From Caldithrix sp. (lineage in GTDB: Bacteria; Zhuqueibacterota; Zhuqueibacteria; Oceanimicrobiales; Oceanimicrobiaceae): a stretch of DNA of 6,213 nucleotides. Under the pieces are notes generated by a model. It was not told the origin of the DNA. It was given only the letters and a program-made list of their open reading frames with translations, and did no database searches. Position 1 is the stretch's first letter. Each line of letters begins with the position of its first letter. Location of the stretch: assembly GCA_004357015.1 (NCBI GenBank), contig SMXE01000087.1, positions 1 through 6,213 on the forward strand. Direction: 5' to 3'. Below are positions 1 through 6,108 of the stretch, in pieces. The translations under genes and the position numbers were made by a program.

Positions 1-412
1 GATACTTCAACGCTTTGTGGATAGAACCAAATCCACCAATCGGAGACGGCGGCTCATCATACGGCACAAAGATATTCATGCCATCATCCTCCTCAGGAGG
101 TGGCGGTGGCGGTGGAATATCGGACAGGTCGAGAGTGGTTGCCTCAATAGTCAAATCCTCGGGAATATCTTCACTCTCCGATGGAATCGGAATCGACGGC
201 TTGGGAGGCGGTGGTGGTCGTTTGAATTGTTCGGTGGGCGGAATGTCGGCCACCTCAATCTGGATTTCCTTGGTCTCGGTTTCAACGGCCTCCAGGTCAA
301 TCACCCGAAGAAATTGAAATAACAGGACCAGTGCCAACAAGGAGCCGCGCATCCCCAGCTCAAGTACCTTCTTATATTTGAGTTTCAGGTTGGCCTCTGG
401 GTTCTTTTTCAT
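1..412 (-). CDS. tonB: TonB-family energy transducer, N-terminal part (cut by the left window edge)
   Basis: TonB links the ExbB/ExbD proton channel to outer-membrane TonB-dependent receptors. Visible are 137 residues from the ATG at 412. A basic cytoplasmic N-terminus (starting MKKNPEANLKLKYKK) is followed by one membrane anchor at about residues 19-38, then a periplasmic region rich in proline and acidic residues. It has five consecutive prolines at 66-70 and seven at 100-106. The last visible part (about 117-137, with PPSPIGG) resembles the lead-in to the C-terminal TonB domain; that domain lies outside the window, so its integrity cannot be judged. This N-terminal style is familiar from TonB proteins of Bacteroidetes-like and KSB1-like bacteria. 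The start lies 8 nt after the exbD stop, and a GAGGTG ribosome site (417-422) overlaps that TGA, which suggests translational coupling. It is the last visible gene of the exbB operon. Confidence 0.88.
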   Translation of the reverse strand, partial: MKKNPEANLKLKYKKVLELGMRGSLLALVLLFQFLRVIDLEAVETETKEIQIEVADIPPTEQFKRPPPPPKPSIPIPSESEDIPEDLTIEATTLDLSDIPPPPPPPEEDDGMNIFVPYDEPPSPIGGFGSIHKALKY

Positions 413-420
413 ACTACACC

Positions 421-834
421 TCAAAAAGCTGGTTTGGCGGAATAGTTTACATTCAAAGCATCGGCTTCCCGAAGTTGCTCTTGAATGTCCGTCACAACAC
501 CCATTTCAGTGCCTTTGTCGATCTTCATCGAAACAAGTTTCAACGGGTGCAACGGGTCTATCCGCTTCTTGTACATGATTTTGGAAATATCGCTTATGTT
601 AACAAAACGATCATCCACCGAAATCGCGCCTTCTGTATTAACCCACATATATGCCACATCTCTCTTGCCCTGCAACTTTTCAATCTTCCGCGCATTGGGG
701 AGCGTCACAGGAAGGCCGGAAAACTCCTTGAACACAGACGAAACCATAAAGAAAATCAGGAGAAGAAAAACGATATCCGGCAATGAGGACATAGGTATAT
801 CCGGTTTCACCTTTTGTTTGCCTTCGAACTTCAC
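421..834 (-). CDS. exbD: ExbD/TolR-family biopolymer transport protein (second copy)
   Basis: This 137-residue protein is the usual ExbD length. It has a short basic N-terminus, the motif IPMSSLPDIVFLLLIFFMVS (residues 13-32) forming a single transmembrane helix, and a periplasmic domain to the C-terminus. Asp20 matches the membrane aspartate that carries protons in ExbD/TolR proteins. The start is a GTG at 834: an in-frame TAA lies just upstream, and a GGAGGG site (844-849) sits 9 nt away. It follows the first exbD by 30 nt and precedes tonB by 8 nt. Its periplasmic domain differs clearly from the first copy: it lacks the DRKTKY-to-ATRIS pattern and ends in a longer polar tail. It is probably a second, non-identical ExbD subunit in the same motor. 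Family assignment is firm; the division of labour between the two copies is inference. Confidence 0.93.
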   Translation of the reverse strand: MKFEGKQKVKPDIPMSSLPDIVFLLLIFFMVSSVFKEFSGLPVTLPNARKIEKLQGKRDVAYMWVNTEGAISVDDRFVNISDISKIMYKKRIDPLHPLKLVSMKIDKGTEMGVVTDIQEQLREADALNVNYSAKPAF

Positions 835-843
835 TTTAATCTA

Positions 844-849
844 CCCTCC
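844..849 (-). promoter_or_regulatory. Ribosome-binding site for the GTG-started second exbD
   Basis: GGAGGG on the minus strand, 9 nt before the GTG at 834. An in-frame TAA at 837-839 excludes any longer reading, so this site fixes the non-ATG start. Confidence 0.75.
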
Positions 850-864
850 ATTTGCCAGGCCCGG

Positions 865-1269
865 CTATCCCTCTGGCTCAGCGATTGAGATGCGGGTCGC
901 GTTGGCGACCTTGAGTTCGTCAAGAACCTGGACATAGGCATCGTACTTGGTTTTGCGGTCGGTTTTCACCGAGATAATTAGATTGGGGTTCTGCATAATT
1001 TTCTCACGAATCACACGACCGACATCGTTCATCGCCACCAACTCCCCATCGATAGCGACCTCACCCTGAGAGTTGATCAACAGATTGGTAATGTTCTTAC
1101 TACGAACTTCCGTCTCCTCGCCCTTCGCCGGCAGCGTCAATCCGATGCCGCGATCAACGTCAATGGTCGTGGTGACCAGGAAGAAAATCAACAACAGAAA
1201 CGCAATATCGGCCAGTGAGGCCATGGGAATTTCCTTTTGGTCTCTCTTTTTCCTTAACTCAACTAACAT
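865..1269 (-). CDS. exbD: ExbD/TolR-family biopolymer transport protein (first copy)
   Basis: This 134-residue protein has the ExbD plan: a charged cytoplasmic N-terminus (1-13), the motif IPMASLADIAFLLLIFFLVT (14-33) as its single membrane helix, and a periplasmic domain. Asp21 corresponds to the conserved proton-carrying aspartate. The C-terminal part (about 96-131) has the familiar SVKTDRKTKYDAYVQVLDEL pattern followed by NATRIS, a well-conserved ExbD end. The ATG at 1269 has an AGGAG site (1276-1280) 6 nt upstream. It lies 23 nt after exbB and 30 nt before the second exbD, fitting one transcript. It works in the inner membrane with ExbB and TonB. Confidence 0.95.
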   Translation of the reverse strand: MLVELRKKRDQKEIPMASLADIAFLLLIFFLVTTTIDVDRGIGLTLPAKGEETEVRSKNITNLLINSQGEVAIDGELVAMNDVGRVIREKIMQNPNLIISVKTDRKTKYDAYVQVLDELKVANATRISIAEPEG

Positions 1270-1292
1270 CTTGTTCTCCTGCGTTCAGTCGA

Positions 1293-1916
1293 TTAAGCCT
1301 TGGACTTTTCCATTTCGATCAGAGTATCGACAAAGTCGACTGAACTCTCTTCCATATCAACGATTAAGCTGTCAATACGGGATATGAAATAATTATTCAC
1401 GATCTGAATGGTGATGGCGACAACCAGGCCAAATAACGTCGTCAAGAGAGCGGACGAAATACCGCCAGCCACGATGGACGGAGATATGTCATTAGCGGCT
1501 TCAATAGATTTGAAGGCCAGTACCATGCCCCACACGGTTCCAAGAAACCCCAACATTGGCGCCACGCTGATAACAGTGGCAAGCCAGACCATGCCTTTCT
1601 CAAGGAAAGCCATTTCGATTGTACCTGCATTCATGATGGCTTTTTCCACATGCTCAATGCCGCGGTCAACGCGCAGTAGGCCGGCATGAAAAATGGAGGC
1701 CACGGGACCGCGAGTATTTGCACACTTCTCAGCCGCAGCGTCAACACCACCTTCACGTAACGCATTTTTGATGTCGGTTAGAAACTTCCGGGTATTTACA
1801 GAAGCCCGGGAAAGGGTCCAGCCTCTTTCCAAGCTAATTGCGATTCCGAACACCCATGTTAACAGAATAGGCCACATGAATCCGCCGCCGTCATGGAACA
1901 ATTGCATAAAATTCAT
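1293..1916 (-). CDS. exbB: MotA/TolQ/ExbB-family proton channel protein
   Basis: This 207-residue protein is the polytopic partner of ExbD, forming the inner-membrane channel that energises TonB. There are three membrane segments, at about residues 13-31, 110-135 and 149-173, with a cytoplasmic region between the first two (about 32-108). The second helix carries the family motif APMLGFLGTVWGMVLAF (119-135), including Thr127. The third carries GGISSALLTTLFGLVVAI (151-168), including Thr159/Thr160. These are the threonine positions typical of ExbB/TolQ pores. The proline usually found after VAI in helix 3 is Thr169 here, a variant I believe occurs in this clade. The ATG at 1916 has a strong GGGAGG site (1927-1932), 10 nt away. 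It is the first gene of the operon, behind the promoter at 2010-2038. Confidence 0.95.
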   Translation of the reverse strand: MNFMQLFHDGGGFMWPILLTWVFGIAISLERGWTLSRASVNTRKFLTDIKNALREGGVDAAAEKCANTRGPVASIFHAGLLRVDRGIEHVEKAIMNAGTIEMAFLEKGMVWLATVISVAPMLGFLGTVWGMVLAFKSIEAANDISPSIVAGGISSALLTTLFGLVVAITIQIVNNYFISRIDSLIVDMEESSVDFVDTLIEMEKSKA

Positions 1917-1926
1917 TACTCTTATT

Positions 1927-1932
1927 CCTCCC
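1927..1932 (-). promoter_or_regulatory. Ribosome-binding site of exbB
   Basis: GGGAGG on the minus strand, 10 nt before the ATG at 1916. It is a strong match to the anti-Shine-Dalgarno sequence and supports this start. Confidence 0.7.
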
Positions 1933-2007
1933 GTAAAAGATTAAGAATTAATAAGGTAAACTTTGAAGATTGAGTCAGTTATGAATTGAATTCTCAGAAA
2001 TATTGCA

Positions 2008-2029
2008 AAAGTATAACCATTTATACTTT
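2008..2029. repeat. Perfect inverted repeat overlapping the -10 element (candidate operator)
   Basis: On the plus strand AAAGTATAA (2008-2016) and TTATACTTT (2021-2029) are perfect reverse complements around a 4-bp centre, CCAT. The repeat covers the -10 box and half of the spacer of the predicted exbB promoter, a classic place for a repressor dimer. The arms are almost pure A/T, so an RNA hairpin here would be weak, and the promoter itself contributes TATA-like sequence. It does not match the Fur box I know. The operator role is inference. Confidence 0.45.
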
Positions 2030-2038
2030 AAAAGTCAA
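2010..2038 (-). promoter_or_regulatory. Predicted promoter of the exbB-exbD-exbD-tonB operon
   Basis: On the minus strand TTGACT (2038-2033) and TATACT (2015-2010) are separated by exactly 17 bp. Each hexamer differs from the sigma-70 consensus at one base. The same stretch also contains TACTTTTG, which fits the TAnnTTTG -7 element of Bacteroidetes, with a TTTG 22 bp upstream. Transcription should start near 2003, giving a leader of roughly 85-90 nt before exbB. It lies in the only sizeable gap between the peptidase gene and exbB, so the exb operon is probably transcribed on its own. Not tested experimentally. Confidence 0.7.
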
Positions 2039-2078
2039 ATATTTTTTTGGTTGGCCAGAGTTCGACTAAAGAATGATC

Positions 2079-3665
2079 CTACCTCACAACATCGAGGTCA
2101 GCAATGCGCGCGGCCTTGTCAAAGTATTTGAGCGCTTCTGCGACCTGGCTGTCCTCCTGAGCTTCGATCCGGTGGTATGCTTTTGAACCCCAAAAATGTC
2201 TTGCGATCTGGCTCATTGCTCTCCGTTTCACAAATGCGAGGTCATTCTCCAATTCATTTCTTTGCACTTCTATTTTCATCGAGCTGGCAAAGGCGACGAG
2301 CTCGTCCACGATGGCCGCATCAAACGCCACTTTATCCTTAAACGTGGCGATATCCTCCCCAAGTCGCGGGTGGCTGGCTGCGTAATCGGCGGCATATTGA
2401 AAAAACACACGGCCTTGAATCAGTTTGATCGTTGCTGCACTCAGGTCAGGTGATTTGACTTGAATGTCTGGCGTTATCCCGCCGCCGCCGTAAACGTTCC
2501 TGCCCGAGTTTGTCGTGAACACCGGCTTGCCTGCGACGCTATCAGCATCGGCGTTCGGGTCGTCATCATCGTAGGCGCCGGCGATGTATTCTGAGAGTCC
2601 ATTTTCATAAGAACGCTGAATAAGCCGGCCGCTCGGCGTATAGTAGCGCGCCACAGTAATGCGAACGGCTGATCCGTCCTTCAGGCCAATCTGGTGCTGC
2701 ACCAATCCTTTGCCAAAACTGGTTTCGCCCACAATCAACGCGCGGTCCCAGTCCTGCATCGCCCCTGCCATAATCTCCGAAGCGCTGGCAGAGCCGTGGT
2801 AGACAAGCACGATGAGCGGCAAATTCCGATAAGGCGTGTCAGAGGTAGAGTAGTAGTCCTCATTTGCGCTGGGAATACGTCCGCGGGTGAACACAATGCG
2901 TTTGCCATCTTCCAGGAACGCGTCGACCATTTCCACAGCCTGGTCAAGATAACCACCAGAGTTGTTGCGCAAATCAAGGATCAGCCGTTTCATGCCTTGC
3001 GATTCGAGGAGCGTTAGCGCAGTCTCAAATTCCTCATTTGTTGTTTTCGCAAAACGCCCTACCCGAATGTAACCCGCGCTTTCATCCAGCATGAAAGCAG
3101 TTGTCACGCTGTAAACCGGGATTCTGTCACGGATAATGTTGACCGCAAAAGGCTCATCGAAGCCCCTCCGTTGAATCTCAATTGTAACTTTGGTGCCTTT
3201 GCGTCCGAGCAGCTTCTCGCGCACGCCCTGGTCCGTGATGCCGTAAGTGGAAACCCCTTCAATTTTGACGATACGGTCACCGGAGCGCAAACCAGCGCGC
3301 TCGGCAGGCGAGTCTGCAATGGGTGAAATGACCAGCGGCACCTTATCCTGCACGATGAACTCGATGCCAATGCCTTCGAACTCCCCCTCAAACCGCTCCG
3401 TGATCTCTTTCATACGCTCTTTGGGAATGTATATCGAGTGCGGATCGAGCTTCTCAAGCATGCCATCGATGGCGCCATCGATGAGGGCATCGGAATCGAC
3501 TTCCTCGACGTAGAGCTTGTTGACCGCCCGCAGGACTTCCAGAAAACGCTGAATTTGGTCATATACGCCACCGGCAGTTGCAAACAAATCAAGTTTGACC
3601 GCAAGCGCAATTACCAGGATTGCTGCGACGAGGAATCGGAAATATTTGGTGGGGGGCATTTTCAT
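2079..3665 (-). CDS. ctp: S41-family C-terminal processing peptidase (Ctp/Prc-like, PDZ domain)
   Basis: This 528-residue serine protease has a Ser-Lys catalytic dyad and cleaves proteins from their C-terminal region on the periplasmic side. An N-terminal hydrophobic segment (about 9-29) is a signal peptide or anchor. A PDZ domain spans about 95-180 and includes SPAERAGLRSGDRIVKIEG. The S41 core follows, with LILDLRNNSGG (228-238) and SASASEIMAGAMQDW (292-306). Ser294 is the expected nucleophile. Lys319 (in GETSFGKG) lies 25 residues later, the spacing in E. coli Prc (S430/K455), and Gln323 matches Prc Q459. An acidic insert (about 366-376) and a long, probably helical tail (about 408-528) follow. 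The ATG at 3665 gives a good signal segment but lacks a clear Shine-Dalgarno site. The gene lies 96 nt after the second barrel gene and 162 nt before exbB. Its substrate is unknown; C-terminal sorting domains nearby are a tempting guess only. Confidence 0.95.
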   Translation of the reverse strand: MKMPPTKYFRFLVAAILVIALAVKLDLFATAGGVYDQIQRFLEVLRAVNKLYVEEVDSDALIDGAIDGMLEKLDPHSIYIPKERMKEITERFEGEFEGIGIEFIVQDKVPLVISPIADSPAERAGLRSGDRIVKIEGVSTYGITDQGVREKLLGRKGTKVTIEIQRRGFDEPFAVNIIRDRIPVYSVTTAFMLDESAGYIRVGRFAKTTNEEFETALTLLESQGMKRLILDLRNNSGGYLDQAVEMVDAFLEDGKRIVFTRGRIPSANEDYYSTSDTPYRNLPLIVLVYHGSASASEIMAGAMQDWDRALIVGETSFGKGLVQHQIGLKDGSAVRITVARYYTPSGRLIQRSYENGLSEYIAGAYDDDDPNADADSVAGKPVFTTNSGRNVYGGGGITPDIQVKSPDLSAATIKLIQGRVFFQYAADYAASHPRLGEDIATFKDKVAFDAAIVDELVAFASSMKIEVQRNELENDLAFVKRRAMSQIARHFWGSKAYHRIEAQEDSQVAEALKYFDKAARIADLDVVR

Positions 3666-3679
3666 TGTAAATGTGGATT

Positions 3680-3701
3680 CAAGTTTAAAGTCGCAAGTTT
3701 A
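3680..3701. repeat. 8-bp direct repeat just upstream of the peptidase gene
   Basis: CAAGTTTA occurs at 3680-3687 and again at 3694-3701 on the plus strand (TAAACTTG on the coding strand), 14 bp apart start to start and ending 15 nt from the ATG. The tandem spacing near one and a half helical turns and the position could mark a regulator site, but a chance repeat in AT-rich sequence is possible. Confidence 0.3.
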
Positions 3702-3704
3702 TAG

Positions 3705-3733
3705 AAAAAAGAAATCGGTGCGTACCCGTGATT
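3705..3733 (-). terminator. Possible weak intrinsic terminator or attenuator after the second barrel gene
   Basis: On the minus strand AATC (3733-3730), a 3-nt bulge, GGT, a 4-nt loop, ACC and GATT can pair, followed directly by a T-rich run ending near 3705. The stem is short and interrupted, so it may only reduce read-through from the barrel genes into the peptidase gene, or do nothing. Confidence 0.28.
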
Positions 3734-3761
3734 AGCCGCGGAGAAAATTCCGGGAGGACGG

Positions 3762-4682
3762 TCATAAATCGAGTCCAAAGGAGAAACGGTGCGTGTCGCC
3801 CAGGTTAGAGTCAAATGGTGCATAGCCGTAGTCCAGGTAGTAGCGGCTGAAGTTCAGGCCAAAGCCACCGGCGACGCTTTTTTCATCAAAACCTGCTTGG
3901 TAGCCGAACCGAAACGCCAGGTGATTTCTGACTGACAGCTCCAGGCCAAAATTGCCGCGCAAATTATTGTCCGCCACTTTAACGCCATCCGCAGCCAGCA
4001 GCAGCGCGCCGCCGAGTTGCTCGATGGGAAAGCGGTAAGACGCGCCTACGCGCACGGTTGTCGGCAGATCGATAGACGCCTTGGCCAGCGTGCCCATGGA
4101 ACCGAGATTTTGCACCACGGCCGCCACAATTAAAGGATTATCTAACGGCTTGAACCTCACACCAAAGTCAAATGCGTAGCCGGCCACGCTTGCGGTGAAT
4201 ATCTTCTCGTAAAGATATTTCACAGTCACGCCGGCAGCGAGGCGCTCACTCAACGACCGGCCGTACGAAATGCCGGCAGCGATGTCGTTAGCATCTATGG
4301 TGCCAAGCGGTTGCTCGCTCGGAATCACCCGCCGTTCGATGCCATCCACATTGTTAGAATAGACGCTGAAGCCCACGGATCCGCCAAGCAAGGGGAACGC
4401 GATGGCGAGAAAATCGTTTGAAACGTCCTCCAGCCACTCGGTGTGGGCGAAGGCCACCTGGCCGCCACTGAGCAATATCAGTCCGGCCGGATTCCAATAG
4501 GTCGCCGTAGCGTCGCTGCTGAGGGCGGTGTACGCCTCACCCATGGCGCTGGCACGTGCACCCACGCCTACCTTCAGAAACGCCAGACCGGTTCCACCGG
4601 CATCGCCCGCCTGCGGGAAAGCAGACCTGACAAAGAGAAAACCAACTCCTAAAAGCAGGAAAAGTCGTTTCAGGTTCGTCAA
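3762..4682 (-). CDS. PorV/PorQ-family outer-membrane protein (306 residues, TTG start)
   Basis: The protein has a signal peptide at about 1-24 (KR, then a leucine/valine-rich core, ending near SAFPQA). It is followed by the family signature at 34-68: FLKVGVGARASAMGEAYTAL, then variable residues and YWNPAGL. The remainder is alternating hydrophobic and aromatic strands typical of a FadL-like beta-barrel, with repeated blocks such as GVSF/GVRF and YLDYGYAPF near the end. PorV and PorQ are outer-membrane parts of type IX secretion in Bacteroidetes; many FCB bacteria carry several paralogues whose jobs are not known. The start is TTG at 4682, chosen because GAGGAG (4688-4693) lies 5 nt upstream and the signal peptide begins at once; no in-frame ATG precedes it. 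It follows the other barrel gene by 23 nt, so the two are probably cotranscribed. It could equally be called PorQ-like. Confidence 0.88.
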   Translation of the reverse strand: MTNLKRLFLLLGVGFLFVRSAFPQAGDAGGTGLAFLKVGVGARASAMGEAYTALSSDATATYWNPAGLILLSGGQVAFAHTEWLEDVSNDFLAIAFPLLGGSVGFSVYSNNVDGIERRVIPSEQPLGTIDANDIAAGISYGRSLSERLAAGVTVKYLYEKIFTASVAGYAFDFGVRFKPLDNPLIVAAVVQNLGSMGTLAKASIDLPTTVRVGASYRFPIEQLGGALLLAADGVKVADNNLRGNFGLELSVRNHLAFRFGYQAGFDEKSVAGGFGLNFSRYYLDYGYAPFDSNLGDTHRFSFGLDL

Positions 4683-4687
4683 AACAT

Positions 4688-4693
4688 CTCCTC
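4688..4693 (-). promoter_or_regulatory. Ribosome-binding site deciding the TTG start of the second barrel gene
   Basis: GAGGAG on the minus strand, 5 nt before TTG at 4682. An ATG directly abuts it (4687-4685) but is out of frame and hits TGA after one codon, so TTG is the usable start. Confidence 0.65.
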
Positions 4694-4705
4694 TATTTGT
4701 TTTGA

Positions 4706-5740
4706 TCAGAATTTGAAAATCCAGGTCAAAATATGCTCATCTTCGGGCCGGTCGCCTGAGGAGGAATACGCATAGTTTACCTGCGACTTCTTGCCGAACA
4801 GCGGAAACTGGTAGCCGCCGCCCGCGGTCACCGCACCGTCATCGTAGCCCAGGCGCGCCACAAAGTCCTCTGAAAAAACGCCCTCGGCGCCGAAATGATA
4901 GCGGTCATCAATCTTCTTAGCAAACAAATCTTCTTTATACAACTGCTCGTAGTCGAAAGCGACAATCACATTGTCGAAACGCGGTAGGTTCACTGCGATG
5001 GCGTAGCGCGCCACCTTCGGGAAATCATTGATGGTCGCAGAACCGTCCTCGCCGAACAAATCCTCGGTGTTCCAGTCATATTTGGCGTTGATCTCCTTCA
5101 CTACAACGCCAAGATGCAGCCAATCGACGGGCATGAACAGCACGCCAAAATCGAAGCCCACGCCGCTGGCGGAAATGGTTTCGCCGTCGATGCCGATATC
5201 CGGGAACCGGTTCCACACCACCTTGGCAGTTAGACCGATGGCGAGTTTCTCCGCCGGCTTCAGCGCAAACGTAAACATGAAGGCGTTCTCGGAATTAGAG
5301 AGATCGTCGAAGTGCTGGCCGTCGGTGTTGCGGCCGTCGATGTTATCCACGCCGGCCCGCAGCCAGGACAGCGCAAAGCCGCCTTTGAGAGCCTCCTTGT
5401 CCGAGTCCGCCACCCTCGGACGGATGGGCATGCCAAATCCGATGTAGCTGAACTCCCGGTCGAGCGAAAGAAAACGGTAGGAAGCGATGACTTCTTTGCT
5501 CTCGAGAAACGGTAAACCTGCGGGATTGTAGTAACTCGCCTCGATGCCACGTGCCAGCGCTGTGTAAGCACCCCCCATGGCCTTTGCCCTGGCCCCAACA
5601 CCCAACCGCAGAAACGCGCCGGCTCTGCCGCCCTGTGCGGATGCTTCATTCGTGCCTAGGAAAAGCAGTAACACAACCGCCAAGACAAAAAATCTCTGAA
5701 CCACCGGGCGCACAGAGGACTTAGAATAGGTTCGCGACAA
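4706..5740 (-). CDS. PorV/PorQ-family outer-membrane protein (first copy, start uncertain)
   Basis: From the TTG at 5740 this is a 344-residue protein. Its signal peptide (1-35) has arginines and a lysine, then FFVLAVVLLLFLG, and a likely cut after ASA before Gln36. The family signature at about 42-76 is FLRLGVGARAKAMGGAYTAL followed by YYNPAGL. Amphipathic strands continue to a terminal WIFKF; a C-terminal phenylalanine is typical of outer-membrane barrels. The start is not settled. The frame stays open to an ATG at 5917, with further ATGs at 5836 and 5827, but those would put 67, 40 or 37 mostly polar residues before the hydrophobic core and have weak or no ribosome sites. TTG at 5740 has AGGAG (5744-5748), though only 3 nt away. 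The protein is a paralogue of the next gene, 23 nt downstream, longer and with an extra central loop. A role in CTD-protein export is inference from family and from the CTD gene upstream. Confidence 0.85.
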   Translation of the reverse strand: MSRTYSKSSVRPVVQRFFVLAVVLLLFLGTNEASAQGGRAGAFLRLGVGARAKAMGGAYTALARGIEASYYNPAGLPFLESKEVIASYRFLSLDREFSYIGFGMPIRPRVADSDKEALKGGFALSWLRAGVDNIDGRNTDGQHFDDLSNSENAFMFTFALKPAEKLAIGLTAKVVWNRFPDIGIDGETISASGVGFDFGVLFMPVDWLHLGVVVKEINAKYDWNTEDLFGEDGSATINDFPKVARYAIAVNLPRFDNVIVAFDYEQLYKEDLFAKKIDDRYHFGAEGVFSEDFVARLGYDDGAVTAGGGYQFPLFGKKSQVNYAYSSSGDRPEDEHILTWIFKF

Positions 5741-6108
5741 AGACTCCTGGCCGCCAGAACAATATGTCCTGAGAACAGGATCAGTCCGGGAAATGGCCTG
5801 GGAAATCAATTGTTTCGTATCTTTCATATTCAACATGCTTTCAGCATTTTTGTTCTCTGTGTCATCGTACAAGTGGTTCGTCGCTCTTTGCCTTTCTGCA
5901 CTACGAGCCGACAACATTGTGTTTTTTCAGCAAAGTTTTCTTAGCCAAAGTACAATTTGATAAAATTTGTCACTATTAACTCCAACTGAAGTTGTTTACC
6001 ATATTTCTAATAAAATTGCAAAATCCGTGGCTAAATTACTTTATGAGGAAACCCTTCCTTGGTTGCGGCTCCCCTGCGCCAGGTTTTCTCTGTGGCAAAT
6101 CTTTGAAA
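5741..6108 (-). other. Gap between the CTD-protein gene and the first barrel gene
   Basis: I see no convincing gene here. The part nearest the barrel gene (5741-5917) is open in that gene's frame and could be an N-terminal extension or a 5' leader. The part from 5918 to 6108 is AT-rich. A -35/-10 pair of TTGGAG and TATCAA with 17-bp spacing occurs on the minus strand at about 5954-5982, but it matches the consensus poorly. Two short hairpins are possible (CCTG-GCG-CAGG near 6072-6082; AGGAA-GGGT-TTCCT at 6059-6046); neither has a U-tract, so no clear terminator for the upstream gene is seen. Two similar GCCAC-containing segments lie at 6018-6035 and 6082-6099. Confidence 0.5.

Noticed and set aside
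15..322. Two overlapping plus-strand open frames of about 100 codons rich in Gly/Ser or Arg/Trp
   Set aside because: They are antisense products of the proline-rich tonB region; their composition simply mirrors the polyproline codons.
485..937. Plus-strand 150-codon open frame opposite the exbD genes
   Set aside because: It lies antisense to two well-recognised ExbD genes, has no ribosome site and the translation resembles no family I know.
2008..2029. Intrinsic terminator for the peptidase gene
   Set aside because: The inverted repeat is almost all A/T, would make a very weak RNA stem, lacks a proper U-tract and coincides with the promoter hexamers, so an operator reading fits better.
1917..2078. 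Fur box or riboswitch ahead of exbB
   Set aside because: No match to the GATAATGATAAT-type Fur pattern and no recognisable riboswitch core; the leader is short and AT-rich.
2694..3017. Plus-strand 107-codon frame inside the peptidase gene
   Set aside because: Fully antisense to the conserved catalytic core, with no start signal.
6046..6059. Terminator hairpin for the CTD-protein gene
   Set aside because: Only a 5-bp stem (AGGAA/TTCCT) and no following T-run.
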